Numbered from the stretch's first letter, positions 38,456 through 48,536 are shown. The stretch: DNA of 64,000 nucleotides from Bacteroidota bacterium (GCA_947447375.1 CANFJB010000008.1:1-64000), one strand, 5' to 3'. Translations and numbers: made by a program. The notes: generated from the sequence alone by a model not told the origin.

Positions 38456-40438
38456 ATGAAAATGAAACAATTATTTTTTGGACTTTTATTATCTCTAAAT
38501 TTAATCGGATTTGCTCAAAATAGCTCGAAAGAAGTTTTATTTACTATTGACAATAAACCTTATTATACTGATGAATTTGCTAGAGTTTATAAGAAAAATC
38601 TTGATCTAGTAAAAGATGAATCTCAAAAAGATTTAAATCAATACCTTGAATTATTCGTAGGATATAAATTAAAAATAAATAAAGCTTATAAATTAGGACT
38701 TCAAGATGGTTCCTCTTATCAAAATGAGCTTAAATCGTATAGAGGACAGCTTTCAAAAAATTACACCTCTGATTCAAAAGTAACTAAGGAACTTGTTGAA
38801 GAAGGTTATAAAAGGTTTCTAAAAGAAATTAAAGCCTCACATATTTTGTTTTCTGTAGATGAAAATGCCGCTCCTGAAGATACTTTAAAAGCCTACAAAC
38901 AAGCATTAGATGTACGTAAAAGAGCTATTGCTGGAGAAGATTTTGGAAAACTAGCCGTTGAATTTTCTCAAGATCCTTCTGCAAAAGAAAATAAAGGTGA
39001 TTTAGGTTATTTTACTGCTTTCAGAATGGTTTATGCTTTTGAAACCGGTGCTTATAAAACGCCAAAAGGAAGTATTTCAAACCCTATTCGTACTCGCTTT
39101 GGTTACCATTTGATAAAAGTTGATGATGTTCGCGACAATAGAGGCGATGTAATTGTGGCTCACATAATGATCATGAATCCTCAGGCAAATGCTGAAAACA
39201 AAGAGGATGCTGATAAAGGAAAAAACACCATTCAAGATATTTACAAGAAATTACAACAAGGCGAGAAATTTGAAGATCTTGCTAAACAATTCTCTGAGGA
39301 TAAATCTTCTTCATCAAAAGGAGGGGTATTAAATAGATTTGGCTCAGGCCAATTAAGCTCAGAAGAATTTGAAAATGTAGCCTTCAATTTGACTAAAGAA
39401 AATCCAATTTCTGAGCCGTTTAAAAGTCAATATGGATGGCATATTGTTAAATTAATTGATAAATTTCCTGTAAAAACAATTGACGAAATGCGATCTGATT
39501 TAGAATCTAAAGTTAGTAAAGACGATAGATCTAGATTGATAACTGCTTCAATGAACGAAAAATTAAGAAAGAAATACAGCATCAAAAGAGATGATAAATT
39601 TTATGCTGTGCTATCAAAATTAGTTACAGATAATTTTTATGAAGGAAAATGGGAAACGCCAGTCGATTTAAAATCGTACAATAAAAATTTAGTTACTATA
39701 AATGGAGTAAAATCCATAACTGGAGCCTCTTTTCTAACTTTTATAAAAGAGCAACAAAAAACTAAAAATACCTTAAAGCCACTTTCTAAATTGATTAATA
39801 AATTTTATGAAAGTTATTTAGATCAGGAATTATCACAATATTACGATGATAATTTAGAAAAAGAATATCCGGAATTTTCAGCTGTAATGGATGAATACAG
39901 AGACGGATTGCTACTTTTTGATTTAATGGAAAAGGAAATTTGGAACAAATCAAAAACAGATACTTTAGGGTTAAAATCATTTTACGATAAAAATCTTTCT
40001 AACTATCAATGGAAAAATCGTTTAGACGTTACTATACTTTCTTCAACTAATGAAGACGTAATAAAGAAAGCTGCCAAATATTTGAAAAATAATAAAACAG
40101 TAGATTTTATTAAAGAAAAATTAAATGTGAAAGATGGCGCAGTAAATATTATGTCAAAACTGGGTGTATTTGAAGAGGGTAATGATGTATTACCTAAAAA
40201 CCTAGTTTTTGAACCTGGAATTTCAGAAATCATTAAAGAAGGCGAATACTTTTTTGTAACTAAAGTGAATAAAACGTTACCTGCAGGACCAAAAGGGCTC
40301 GATGAATGCAAAGGAAAAGTAATTAATGATTACCAACAATATTTAGAAGAAAATTGGGTTAAAGAACTCAAGAATGAATTTAAAGTTGAAGTAAATCAAA
40401 GTGTTTTTGAAAACGTAAAAAAACAATTGAAACCATAA
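38456..40438 (+). CDS. Periplasmic peptidyl-prolyl isomerase with two parvulin domains (PpiC/SurA-like)
   Basis: The 660-residue protein starts with a signal peptide (MKMKQLFFGLLLSLNLIGFAQ). Two parvulin domains follow: the first around residues 120-225 (IKASHILFSVDENA to FGYHLIKVDDVRD) and the second around 230-340 (IVAHIMIMNPQAN to YGWHIVKLIDKFP). The C-terminal third is helical and unlike known catalytic domains. Such proteins act as chaperones and isomerases for outer-membrane proteins in the periplasm. The gene is followed by a second two-parvulin gene 62 bases downstream, so the pair likely forms an operon with moxR after it. No catalytic activity can be confirmed from sequence alone. 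Confidence 0.9.
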   Translation: MKMKQLFFGLLLSLNLIGFAQNSSKEVLFTIDNKPYYTDEFARVYKKNLDLVKDESQKDLNQYLELFVGYKLKINKAYKLGLQDGSSYQNELKSYRGQLSKNYTSDSKVTKELVEEGYKRFLKEIKASHILFSVDENAAPEDTLKAYKQALDVRKRAIAGEDFGKLAVEFSQDPSAKENKGDLGYFTAFRMVYAFETGAYKTPKGSISNPIRTRFGYHLIKVDDVRDNRGDVIVAHIMIMNPQANAENKEDADKGKNTIQDIYKKLQQGEKFEDLAKQFSEDKSSSSKGGVLNRFGSGQLSSEEFENVAFNLTKENPISEPFKSQYGWHIVKLIDKFPVKTIDEMRSDLESKVSKDDRSRLITASMNEKLRKKYSIKRDDKFYAVLSKLVTDNFYEGKWETPVDLKSYNKNLVTINGVKSITGASFLTFIKEQQKTKNTLKPLSKLINKFYESYLDQELSQYYDDNLEKEYPEFSAVMDEYRDGLLLFDLMEKEIWNKSKTDTLGLKSFYDKNLSNYQWKNRLDVTILSSTNEDVIKKAAKYLKNNKTVDFIKEKLNVKDGAVNIMSKLGVFEEGNDVLPKNLVFEPGISEIIKEGEYFFVTKVNKTLPAGPKGLDECKGKVINDYQQYLEENWVKELKNEFKVEVNQSVFENVKKQLKP

Positions 40439-40500
40439 TAAAATTGACTGAGGGTTAAATAGTATTTAAAATAAATTATAATAGCGAATAGAATTAGCGG

Positions 40501-41931
40501 ATGATGACAATAAATAAATTAAATAGAAGATTTTTAAATACAAAAATGGCTTTAATAGTTCTTTTTTCAATGTTTGCTTTTACAGTAAATGCTCAAGAGG
40601 TTATTAAAGAGAAGCCAGTGGATTCGGTTAAAGTTAAAATGCCACAATTCCGACAAAAAGTAGATGGAATTATTGCTACTGTTGGTGATTATATGGTGTT
40701 GGATTCTGATATTGACAAAGCCTATTTGGAAATTTCAAGTCAAGGAAATTCGATTAAAGACATTACAAGATGTCAAATGTTGGGTAAATTATTGGAAGAT
40801 AAATTATATGCACATCAAGCTATTCAGGATAGTATTGTTGTGAAAGATGATGAAATCAAGAAAATGATGGAGGACAGAATTAACTATATGGTTGAGCAAA
40901 TTGGTTCAATGGACAAAGTAATTCAGTACTACAAAAAAAATACCGAAGAAGAATTTAAGACATATTTCTTCGATATTCTTAAGGAAAACAAGTTGTCTGA
41001 AGACATGCAAAAGAAAATTGTGGACGCAGTAGAAGTAACTCCTGAAGAAGTTCGTACTTTTTTTAAGAAAATTCCTTTCACTGAATTACCTGTTTTTGGA
41101 TCAGAAATGGAAGTTTCCCAAATTGTAGTCACCCCTAAAATAACAGAGGAAGAAAAACAAAAGGTAATCGATAAACTAAAAGGGTTTAAAAAAGAAATTC
41201 AAGCTGGAGCAAGTTTTTTCAGCAAAGCAGTATTGTATTCTGAGGATCCAGGATCTAGATCTTCAGGTGGATTTTATAAAATGACTCGCAAAACACCATT
41301 TGTAAAAGAGTTTAAAGACGTCGCTTTTAGCCTTGCTGAAGGAGAAATATCTGAACCTTTTGAAACAGAATTTGGTTATCATATCATTTACGTTGAGAAA
41401 ATTAGAGGTCAAGAAATTGATCTTCGACATATATTATTGACTCCAAAAGTGTCTGATGAATCTTTAAAAGCAGCAAAAGAAAAAATTGTTTTGATTAAAA
41501 AGAGAATTGAAGACAAGGAGATCACATTTGCAGAAGCGGCAAGAACTTTATCTGATGAAAAAGAAACTAGAGCAAATGGAGGTGTTTTAATTAACCCAAA
41601 AACACAAGACACTCGTTTTGAGTTGACAAAAATGGATCCTACATTATATTCAAATGTATCTAATTTAAAAGAAGGTGAAATCTCAGCTCCGCTTGGAGAA
41701 GAAGATCAAACAGGAAAAAAGAAATTCAAACTTTTAACCGTAACAAATAGAATCAATGAGCACACTGCAGATTATGCTAAGGATTATATAAAAATTAAAA
41801 ACCTAGCTTTAAAAGAAAAACAAATTAAAGCAATTGGTAAATGGTTTGAAGAGAAAATTAAAGAAACATTCATCAAAATTAATGGTGAATACCGTGATTG
41901 TGTTTTCACTAATAACTGGTTAAAAAAATAA
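40501..41931 (+). CDS. SurA-like periplasmic chaperone/isomerase with two parvulin domains
   Basis: The 476-residue protein has a signal sequence (ALIVLFSMFAFTVNAQ, after a 15-residue lead; an internal ATG at codon 16 is a possible alternative start). The N-terminal domain resembles SurA: QKVDGIIATVGDYMVLDSDIDKAYLE. Two parvulin domains follow at about 200-300 (MEVSQIVVTPKI to FGYHIIYVEKIRG) and 302-400 (IDLRHILLTPKVSD onward). SurA escorts unfolded outer-membrane proteins to the BAM machine. This layout is closer to enterobacterial SurA than the upstream gene. Its position after another parvulin and before moxR suggests one envelope-biogenesis operon. Confidence 0.9.
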   Translation: MMTINKLNRRFLNTKMALIVLFSMFAFTVNAQEVIKEKPVDSVKVKMPQFRQKVDGIIATVGDYMVLDSDIDKAYLEISSQGNSIKDITRCQMLGKLLEDKLYAHQAIQDSIVVKDDEIKKMMEDRINYMVEQIGSMDKVIQYYKKNTEEEFKTYFFDILKENKLSEDMQKKIVDAVEVTPEEVRTFFKKIPFTELPVFGSEMEVSQIVVTPKITEEEKQKVIDKLKGFKKEIQAGASFFSKAVLYSEDPGSRSSGGFYKMTRKTPFVKEFKDVAFSLAEGEISEPFETEFGYHIIYVEKIRGQEIDLRHILLTPKVSDESLKAAKEKIVLIKKRIEDKEITFAEAARTLSDEKETRANGGVLINPKTQDTRFELTKMDPTLYSNVSNLKEGEISAPLGEEDQTGKKKFKLLTVTNRINEHTADYAKDYIKIKNLALKEKQIKAIGKWFEEKIKETFIKINGEYRDCVFTNNWLKK

Positions 41932-41980
41932 GATAGAATTCAATCGAAAGTTATATTTCCTTAATTCAAAACAATTAAAA

Positions 41981-42934
41981 ATGTCTGACGTAGCCGAAAT
42001 AAATAAATTGGTTCAAAAGAGAATTGAACTTAAAAAAGAAATAGCAAAAATAATTGTTGGTCAAGAAGAAGTTGTTGATCAAATAGTTTTGAGTATTTTC
42101 TCTGGCGGTCACGCATTATTGGTTGGTGTGCCAGGTTTGGCAAAAACATTAATGGTAAACACCATTTCTCAAGCTTTAGGATTGGATTTCAAGAGAATTC
42201 AATTTACACCGGATTTAATGCCTTCGGATATTTTAGGAAGCGAAATTTTAGATGAAAATCGTCAATTTAAATTCTTAAAAGGACCTATTTTTTCTAACAT
42301 CATTTTGGCTGACGAAATCAATAGAACGCCGCCAAAAACGCAAGCCGCTTTATTAGAAGCGATGCAAGAAAGAGCAGTTACAATTGCGGGCCACAACTAT
42401 AAATTAGATTTGCCTTATTTTGTTTTGGCAACTCAAAATCCAATTGAGCAGGAAGGAACTTATCCTTTGCCAGAAGCGCAATTAGACCGTTTTATGTTTT
42501 CTATAAAATTAGATTACCCAACTTTTGAAGAGGAAGTGCAAGTGGTAAAAAACACTACTTCAAATTCTGATGTTACTGTAAATCCGTTGTTTAACTCTCA
42601 AGAAATTATCGATTTCCAACAGTTAATTAGAAGAATCCCTGTTGCTGATAATGTCGTTGAATACGCGGTAACTTTAGTTAGTAAAACAAGACCAGATAAT
42701 TCACTTTCAAATGATTATGTGAAAAATTATATCGATTGGGGAGCTGGACCAAGAGCCTCACAAAATTTAATTTTAGCCGCTAAAGCAAATGCTGCATTCA
42801 ATGGTAAATTTTCACCAGATATTGAAGATGTGAAAGCGGTAGCAACTGGCATCTTAAGACATCGTGTAGTGAAAAATTATAAAGCCGATGCCGAAGGGAT
42901 TTCTATTGAAAAAATAATCGATTCCTTATTATAA
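41981..42934 (+). CDS. MoxR-family AAA+ ATPase
   Basis: The 317-residue protein is a MoxR ATPase. The Walker A is GVPGLAKT, the Walker B with sensor is IILADEINRTPPKTQAALLEAMQE, and the family segment ATQNPIEQEGTYPLPEAQLDRF is intact. MoxR proteins act as chaperones for assembly of protein complexes, often with von Willebrand domain proteins. In many Bacteroidota a MoxR is followed by DUF58 and BatA/BatB genes; here a terminator and the aconitase gene follow instead, so partners must lie elsewhere. It is 49 bases after the SurA-like gene and probably on the same transcript. Confidence 0.94.
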   Translation: MSDVAEINKLVQKRIELKKEIAKIIVGQEEVVDQIVLSIFSGGHALLVGVPGLAKTLMVNTISQALGLDFKRIQFTPDLMPSDILGSEILDENRQFKFLKGPIFSNIILADEINRTPPKTQAALLEAMQERAVTIAGHNYKLDLPYFVLATQNPIEQEGTYPLPEAQLDRFMFSIKLDYPTFEEEVQVVKNTTSNSDVTVNPLFNSQEIIDFQQLIRRIPVADNVVEYAVTLVSKTRPDNSLSNDYVKNYIDWGAGPRASQNLILAAKANAAFNGKFSPDIEDVKAVATGILRHRVVKNYKADAEGISIEKIIDSLL

Positions 42935-42952
42935 AAAAAAATATATTTTAAG

Positions 42953-42988
42953 AAAACCTCAAATTTTACTAAAGATTTGAGGTTTTTT
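42953..42988 (+). terminator. Terminator after moxR
   Basis: AAAACCTCAAAT (42953-42964) pairs with ATTTGAGGTTTT (42975-42986) around a 10-base loop, followed by T. The spacer from 42989 to 43164 is very AT-rich with no gene. Confidence 0.9.
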
Positions 42989-43164
42989 GTTTGATGCTAA
43001 TTTCGGAATTCATAAAAATCTCAATATAATTTATTAATTAGATAAAATTTTAATATTATTTTGTTTATTTAATAATTATTCGCTGAATTATTGCTATTAT
43101 TTAAATAATAATCAGTTCAAATGCTTGTTTTATTAAAATATCTTTAATATTAAATGTTATTGCT

Positions 43165-43172
43165 TAAATTTG
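43165..43172 (+). promoter_or_regulatory. Candidate -7 element (TAAATTTG) for aconitase
   Basis: TAAATTTG fits TAnnTTTG and lies 28 bases before the ATG at 43201. No clear TTG -33 element is present in the AT-rich upstream region. Confidence 0.5.
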
Positions 43173-43200
43173 TATTCTAAATAAACTAATATTGATTACT

Positions 43201-45465
43201 ATGGCTTTTGATATAGAAATGATAAAAAAGGTTTACAACAATATGCCTTCTCGTGTAGACAAAGCAAGAGAAATTGTTGGACGACCATTAACTTTAACGG
43301 AGAAAATTTTATATACCCATCTTTGGGAAGGAACACCTTCTCAAGCTTTTAAAAATGGAGTTGACTATGTTGACTTTGCTCCAGATCGTGTTGCTTGCCA
43401 AGATGCCACTGCTCAAATGGCTTTATTGCAATTCATGCATGCTGGAAAGAAGACGGTTGCAGTTCCAACAACGGTGCATTGTGATCACTTAATCCAAGCA
43501 AAAGTTGGTGCTTCCACTGATTTAGCTGTTGCAAATTCGCAATCGAAAGAAGTTTTTGATTTCTTATCATCAGTTTCAAATAAATATGGAATCGGATTTT
43601 GGAAACCGGGTTCTGGGATTATTCACCAAATTGTTTTAGAAAATTATGCATTTCCTGGCGGAATGATGATTGGAACCGATTCTCACACTGTAAATGCAGG
43701 TGGTTTAGGGATGCTAGCAATTGGTGTTGGTGGTGCTGATGCAGTTGATGTAATGTCAGGAATGTCTTGGGAATTGAAATTTCCAAAATTAATTGGAGTT
43801 AAACTTACAGGAAAATTAAACGGTTGGACTGCTCCAAAAGATGTTATTCTAAAAGTTGCCGATATTCTTACTGTTAAAGGTGGAACTGGTGCAATTGTTG
43901 AATATTTTGGTGAAGGGGCAACTAATATGTCTTGTACTGGGAAAGGTACTATTTGTAATATGGGTGCTGAAATTGGAGCTACTACTTCTACATTTGGTTA
44001 TGATGATTCAATGAGAAGATATTTAGCGGCTACTGGTCGTCAAGATGTAGTTGATGCTGCCGATAAAGTAGCTGATTATTTAACTGGTGACGCTGAAGTT
44101 TATGCCAACCCAGAGAAATATTTTGATCAATTAATTGAAATAAATTTAAGTGAATTAGAGCCTTATATCAATGGACCTTTCACTCCAGATAGAGGAACTC
44201 CAGTTTCTAAAATGAAAGAAGAAGCGGCTAAAAATAACTGGCCTTTAAAAGTAGAATGGGGATTAATTGGTTCATGTACCAACTCATCTTATGAAGATAT
44301 GGCTCGTGCAGCTTCAATTGTAGAACAAGCTGTTGCACATGGAATTTCGCCTAAAGCAGAATTTGGAATTAACCCAGGTTCAGAGCAAATCAGATATACA
44401 ATCGAAAGAGATGGAATTATTGCTACTTTCGAAAAAATGGGTACTAAAGTTTTTACAAATGCTTGTGGTCCATGTATCGGTCAGTGGGATAGAGAAGGAG
44501 CAGATAAAGGAGAGAAAAACACTATCGTTCACTCATTCAACAGAAACTTTTCAAAGCGTGCCGACGGAAATCCAAACACTCATGCTTTTGTAACTTCACC
44601 AGAAATGGTAGCTGCATTAGCAATTTCAGGAGATTTGTCTTTCAATCCAATCACAGATACTTTATTAAATGACAATGGAGAAGCCGTGAAATTATTACCT
44701 CCAAATGGTGATGAATTACCAAAAAGAGGATTTGATGTTGATGATAATGGTTTTCAAGCTCCGGCTGCAGATGGTAGTAAAGTAGTAGTTGCCGTTTCTG
44801 AAACTTCAGATAGATTGCAATTATTAGCGCCATTTGATGCTTGGGATGGTAAAAATTATACCGGTGCAAAATTATTAATCAAAGCATTCGGAAAATGTAC
44901 TACTGACCATATTTCTATGGCAGGACCATGGTTGAGATTCCGCGGACATTTAGATAATATTTCAAATAATATGTTGATTGGTGCAGTAAATGCGTTCAAT
45001 CAAGAAGCAAACAAAGTTAAAAATCAATTGACAGGTGCTTATGAAGCAGTTCCTGCAGTAGCAAGAGCCTATAAAGCAGCTGGAGTTCCAAGTATCGTTG
45101 TTGGTGATCAAAATTACGGTGAAGGTTCTTCAAGAGAACACGCTGCAATGGAGCCTCGTTTCCTTGGAGTTAAAGCGGTTTTAGTGAAATCTTTTGCTCG
45201 TATTCACGAAACTAATTTGAAAAAACAAGGAATGTTAGCGTTGACTTTTGCTAACGAAGCAGATTACGACAAAATTCAAGAAAATGATACTATCAATTTC
45301 TTAGATTTAGTAGATTTTGCTCCAGGCAAACCATTGTCAATTGAATTCGCTCACGAAGACGGATCGAAAGATGTGATTTTAGCTAATCATACTTATAATG
45401 ATAGCCAAATTGGTTGGTTTGTTGCAGGTTCAGCATTGAATTTAATAGCTGCTGGTAAAGCATAA
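43201..45465 (+). CDS. Aconitate hydratase, mitochondrial-like type
   Basis: The start is taken at the ATG at 43201, which gives [14 protein letters not shown]; the TTG at 43192 is an artefact. The 754-residue protein interconverts citrate and isocitrate in the citric acid cycle. The iron-sulfur cluster cysteines are in [14 protein letters not shown] and [11 protein letters not shown]. By memory the sequence follows the eukaryotic mitochondrial aconitase closely through most of its length, for example [39 protein letters not shown] and [13 protein letters not shown]. It is not the AcnA (about 890 residues) or AcnB type of enterobacteria. It has terminators on both sides and is probably transcribed alone. 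Confidence 0.96.
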   Translation: MAFDIEMIKKVYNNMPSRVDKAREIVGRPLTLTEKILYTHLWEGTPSQAFKNGVDYVDFAPDRVACQDATAQMALLQFMHAGKKTVAVPTTVHCDHLIQAKVGASTDLAVANSQSKEVFDFLSSVSNKYGIGFWKPGSGIIHQIVLENYAFPGGMMIGTDSHTVNAGGLGMLAIGVGGADAVDVMSGMSWELKFPKLIGVKLTGKLNGWTAPKDVILKVADILTVKGGTGAIVEYFGEGATNMSCTGKGTICNMGAEIGATTSTFGYDDSMRRYLAATGRQDVVDAADKVADYLTGDAEVYANPEKYFDQLIEINLSELEPYINGPFTPDRGTPVSKMKEEAAKNNWPLKVEWGLIGSCTNSSYEDMARAASIVEQAVAHGISPKAEFGINPGSEQIRYTIERDGIIATFEKMGTKVFTNACGPCIGQWDREGADKGEKNTIVHSFNRNFSKRADGNPNTHAFVTSPEMVAALAISGDLSFNPITDTLLNDNGEAVKLLPPNGDELPKRGFDVDDNGFQAPAADGSKVVVAVSETSDRLQLLAPFDAWDGKNYTGAKLLIKAFGKCTTDHISMAGPWLRFRGHLDNISNNMLIGAVNAFNQEANKVKNQLTGAYEAVPAVARAYKAAGVPSIVVGDQNYGEGSSREHAAMEPRFLGVKAVLVKSFARIHETNLKKQGMLALTFANEADYDKIQENDTINFLDLVDFAPGKPLSIEFAHEDGSKDVILANHTYNDSQIGWFVAGSALNLIAAGKA

Positions 45466-45480
45466 ATTAATTTTATAATA

Positions 45481-45512
45481 AAAAAAAGCGCTGTGAAAAC
45501 AGCGCTTTTTTT
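45481..45512 (+). terminator. Terminator after aconitase
   Basis: AAAAAAAGCGCTGT and ACAGCGCTTTTTTT pair perfectly around a GAAA tetraloop, with T runs on both strands. Confidence 0.93.
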
Positions 45513-45554
45513 TGTTTATTGCCTTAAAATAATCAAAATCATATTATAGATTTT

Positions 45555-45584
45555 TTGTTCACTTCGTTAAAAATCCTATCTTTA
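45555..45584 (+). promoter_or_regulatory. Possible promoter (TTG-N19-TATCTTTA) for the permease
   Basis: TTG at 45555-45557 and TATCTTTA at 45577-45584 are 19 bases apart; the last base of the -7 box differs from consensus. The ATG lies at 45606. The TTG is therefore more likely a -33 element than a start codon. Confidence 0.45.
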
Positions 45585-45605
45585 ACCAAACCAAAAACCA
45601 AAATT

Positions 45606-47015
45606 ATGCAAGACAACAACCCCGAAGATTTTAAAAGAGAATTAGGACTATTAGATGGAACAATGCTTGTTGTGGGTTCCATGATAGGTTCAGGAATATT
45701 TATTGTAAGTTCTGATATGGTTCGGCAAGTGGGTTCTGCAGGTTGGCTAATTGCAATTTGGGGTCTTACGGCCTTACTTACAATTGTTGCTGCTGTAAGT
45801 TACGGCGAATTGAGTGCTATGTTTCCAAAAGCCGGCGGTCAATATGTTTATTTGAAAGAAGCCTACGGGAAATTAATAGGATTTTTATACGGTTGGAGCT
45901 TTTTTGCTGTAATTCAAACAGGTACAATCGCCGCAGTTGGGGTAGCATTTTCTAAATTTGCTGCCTATTTATATTCTCCGCTGAGTGAAAAAAATATCAT
46001 ATTTGAAGCTGGAAATTTCCAACTCCATGCGGCTCAAATTGTTTCTATAATTACCATTGTTTTACTTACCTATCTCAATAGTCGTGGAGTGAAAAACAGT
46101 AAAATTTTACAAACGATTTTAACTATAATTAAAATTTTATCTCTTTTAGGGTTGGTCATTTTTGGATTTGCTTTAGGCGCAAAAACAGAGATTTGGAATG
46201 CCAATTGGGCCGATGCGTGGGCTGTAAAATCATATGCAGCAGATACTAACTCTTGGTTACCGATAGGAGGAATGGCTTTAATTGCGGCCGTATCAGCAGC
46301 TTTAGTAGGTTCTATTTTTTCAAGTGATGCTTGGAACGGCGTAACTTTTATTGCCGGTGAAATTAAAAATCCAAAAAGGAATGTAGGCTTGAGTTTGTTT
46401 TTAGGAACCCTAATTGTAAGTGTTATTTATATTTTAGCCAATTTAATGTATCTGGCTGTAGTCCCCCTTCAAGGAATTGCAACTGCCGAATCGGATAGGG
46501 TGGCGGTTGTCGCTTCGCAAAATATTTTTGGTGCTTCGGGAACCATAATCATTGCATTAATGATTATGATTTCAACATTTGCCTGTAACAATGGATTGAT
46601 TATGGCAGGTGCAAGAGTTTATTATACCATGGCAAAAGATGGTTTGTTCTTCAAAAAAGCAGCTACTTTAAACGAGTCAAGTGTGCCTTCTTGGTCTTTA
46701 TGGGCGCAATGTTTCTGGGCTTCAGCGTTGTGTTTAACAGGAAAATACGGTGATTTATTAGATTTTGTAGTTATCATCGTTCTTATTTTTTACATCCTAA
46801 CGATCTACGGAATATTTATTCTTCGTAAGAAAATGCCAGATGCTGAAAGACCTTACAAGGCTTTTGGATATCCGTTTTTACCATTTTTATATATAATTAT
46901 TGCAACCGCAATTTGTGCCGCATTACTAGTTACAAAAACGAGTACTTGTGGTTGGGGTGTTTTGATTATGTTAATTGGAATCCCGATTTATTTTTTGATG
47001 AGCAAAGAGATTTAA
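45606..47015 (+). CDS. APC-family amino acid permease
   Basis: The start is taken at the ATG at 45606, giving MQDNNPEDFKRELGLLDG and 469 residues. About twelve membrane segments are visible. The first contains GSMIGSGIFIVSSDMV, the substrate-binding signature of the amino acid-polyamine-organocation superfamily, and the protein resembles LAT-type exchangers (SDAWNGVTFIAGEIKNPKRN). It probably moves amino acids across the inner membrane, by exchange or with protons. The substrate cannot be told. A shared bidirectional terminator lies 17 bases after the stop, facing the convergent GAPDH gene. Confidence 0.9.
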   Translation: MQDNNPEDFKRELGLLDGTMLVVGSMIGSGIFIVSSDMVRQVGSAGWLIAIWGLTALLTIVAAVSYGELSAMFPKAGGQYVYLKEAYGKLIGFLYGWSFFAVIQTGTIAAVGVAFSKFAAYLYSPLSEKNIIFEAGNFQLHAAQIVSIITIVLLTYLNSRGVKNSKILQTILTIIKILSLLGLVIFGFALGAKTEIWNANWADAWAVKSYAADTNSWLPIGGMALIAAVSAALVGSIFSSDAWNGVTFIAGEIKNPKRNVGLSLFLGTLIVSVIYILANLMYLAVVPLQGIATAESDRVAVVASQNIFGASGTIIIALMIMISTFACNNGLIMAGARVYYTMAKDGLFFKKAATLNESSVPSWSLWAQCFWASALCLTGKYGDLLDFVVIIVLIFYILTIYGIFILRKKMPDAERPYKAFGYPFLPFLYIIIATAICAALLVTKTSTCGWGVLIMLIGIPIYFLMSKEI

Positions 47016-47032
47016 TAAAGTTTAGAGTGTTA

Positions 47033-47072
47033 AAAAAATCCGTTTCATTAGAATAAATGAAACGGATTTTTT
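47033..47072. terminator. Bidirectional terminator between the permease and GAPDH
   Basis: AAAAAATCCGTTTCATT (47033-47049) and AATGAAACGGATTTTTT (47056-47072) are exact inverted copies around AGAATA, with A and T runs at the ends. It serves both convergent genes. Confidence 0.93.
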
Positions 47073-47093
47073 GTGTCCAACAACCATTAACTA

Positions 47094-48536
47094 TTAGTAA
47101 TACGAAAATCGTCTTACTTTCGAAATGTACTTTGCCAAGCGAATTACTTGATGGCTATAGCCGTATTCATTATCGTACCAAATATATAACACTATATTTT
47201 TTCCGTCTTCTGAAACAATTGTCGCATTACTATCATAAATTGAAGGCGCTGATGTTCCTACAATATCTGATGAAACCAATTCGTTGTTGAGCGAGTATTT
47301 TATTTGTTCTACTAAATCACCTTCTAATGCGTATTTTTTCATAATAGCATTGATTTTAGAAATAGTAGTCGTTTTCTTGATTTCTAAATTTAATATTACC
47401 AATGAACCGTTTGGAACAGGAACTCGAATCGCATTGGAAGTTAATTTGCCTGCAAGACTCGGTAACGCTTTTGCAACAGCACTTCCCGCGCCAGTTTCTG
47501 TAATAACCATATTCAATGCCGCAGCCCTACCACGACGGTATTTTTTATGCATATTATCTACCAAATTCTGATCGTTGGTATAGGCATGAATAGTTTCTAT
47601 ATGACCTTTTACCACTCCCAAAGTGTCTTCAACGGCCTTTAATATAGGAGTGATGGCATTGGTTGTACATGAAGCAGCAGAAAAAATATCAATTTCATCT
47701 GGGTTGTATTCATTGTGATTTACACCATGAACAATATTTGGCACACCTTTTCCAGGAGCGGTAAGAAGCACTTTTTGAGCTCCTTTTGAGGATAAATGTC
47801 GTCTTAAAGCCTCTTCTGTTGTAAATGCTCCCGTATTGTCAATCACTAAAGCATCGTTTATTCCGTATTTTGTGTAATCAATTTCTTCAGGTCCATTTGC
47901 TGTAATTACATGAACGGTCGTTCCGTTGATTATTAACGCATTATTTTTTACATCGGCAACTACTGAACCCATAAAATCACCGTGAATGGAGTCGTAACGC
48001 AATAAAGAAGCTCTTTTTTCTAATGAAACTGCATCATTTTTGTCGCGTGTAACAATAGCTCGCAATCGCAATTGCTCTCCTTTCCCCATTTTTATCATCA
48101 ATTCGCGGGCAAGCAATCTTCCGATTCTACCAAAACCATAAAGAACAACATCTTTTGAAGTAATTTCCTCAGTTTTCTTTATGTTATTTAATTTATCAAT
48201 TACAAACGCTTTGACATTATTGTGCTTATTATCCTTCAAATGGTATTCGTAGGTTAGTTTTCCAATATCTAATTTTGAAGGCGGTAAGTCCAATGATAAT
48301 ATGGCTTTTGCAATTTCGACTGTATCAAATATTGAAATTGGTTTGCCAACAAATTCTCCAGCATATTCATGAAGGTTGATAATTTCACTCACATTTTTAT
48401 CAATTAATTGATTTCTAAAAAGCACCATTTCAATGGATTTGTCGTACCATAGATCACTGATTATTTTAATAAATTCTACACCAGCTCTTCTTCGATTGGC
48501 TTGAAACGCAACCTCTTTTTCGTAAGATATTGTCAT
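47094..48536 (-). CDS. Glyceraldehyde-3-phosphate dehydrogenase, long form
   Basis: The 480-residue protein is longer than the usual ~335-residue GAPDH. The nucleotide-binding motif GFGRIGR is at 134-140 and the catalytic Cys is C290 in SAASCTTN. The C-terminal WYDNEYGYSHQVIRLAKY is conserved. The first ~128 residues form an N-terminal extension with no recognised domain, as in long GAPDH forms seen in Bacteroidota and some other bacteria. The reaction is conversion of glyceraldehyde 3-phosphate to 1,3-bisphosphoglycerate, in glycolysis or, in reverse, gluconeogenesis. This form may favour one direction, which is inference. The gene stands alone with its own promoter-like box upstream. Confidence 0.95.
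   Translation of the reverse strand: MTISYEKEVAFQANRRRAGVEFIKIISDLWYDKSIEMVLFRNQLIDKNVSEIINLHEYAGEFVGKPISIFDTVEIAKAILSLDLPPSKLDIGKLTYEYHLKDNKHNNVKAFVIDKLNNIKKTEEITSKDVVLYGFGRIGRLLARELMIKMGKGEQLRLRAIVTRDKNDAVSLEKRASLLRYDSIHGDFMGSVVADVKNNALIINGTTVHVITANGPEEIDYTKYGINDALVIDNTGAFTTEEALRRHLSSKGAQKVLLTAPGKGVPNIVHGVNHNEYNPDEIDIFSAASCTTNAITPILKAVEDTLGVVKGHIETIHAYTNDQNLVDNMHKKYRRGRAAALNMVITETGAGSAVAKALPSLAGKLTSNAIRVPVPNGSLVILNLEIKKTTTISKINAIMKKYALEGDLVEQIKYSLNNELVSSDIVGTSAPSIYDSNATIVSEDGKNIVLYIWYDNEYGYSHQVIRLAKYISKVRRFSYY

Noticed and set aside
47057-47571. Plus-strand open frames over the 3' part of the GAPDH gene
   Set aside because: Both lie opposite conserved GAPDH coding sequence and have no recognisable product.
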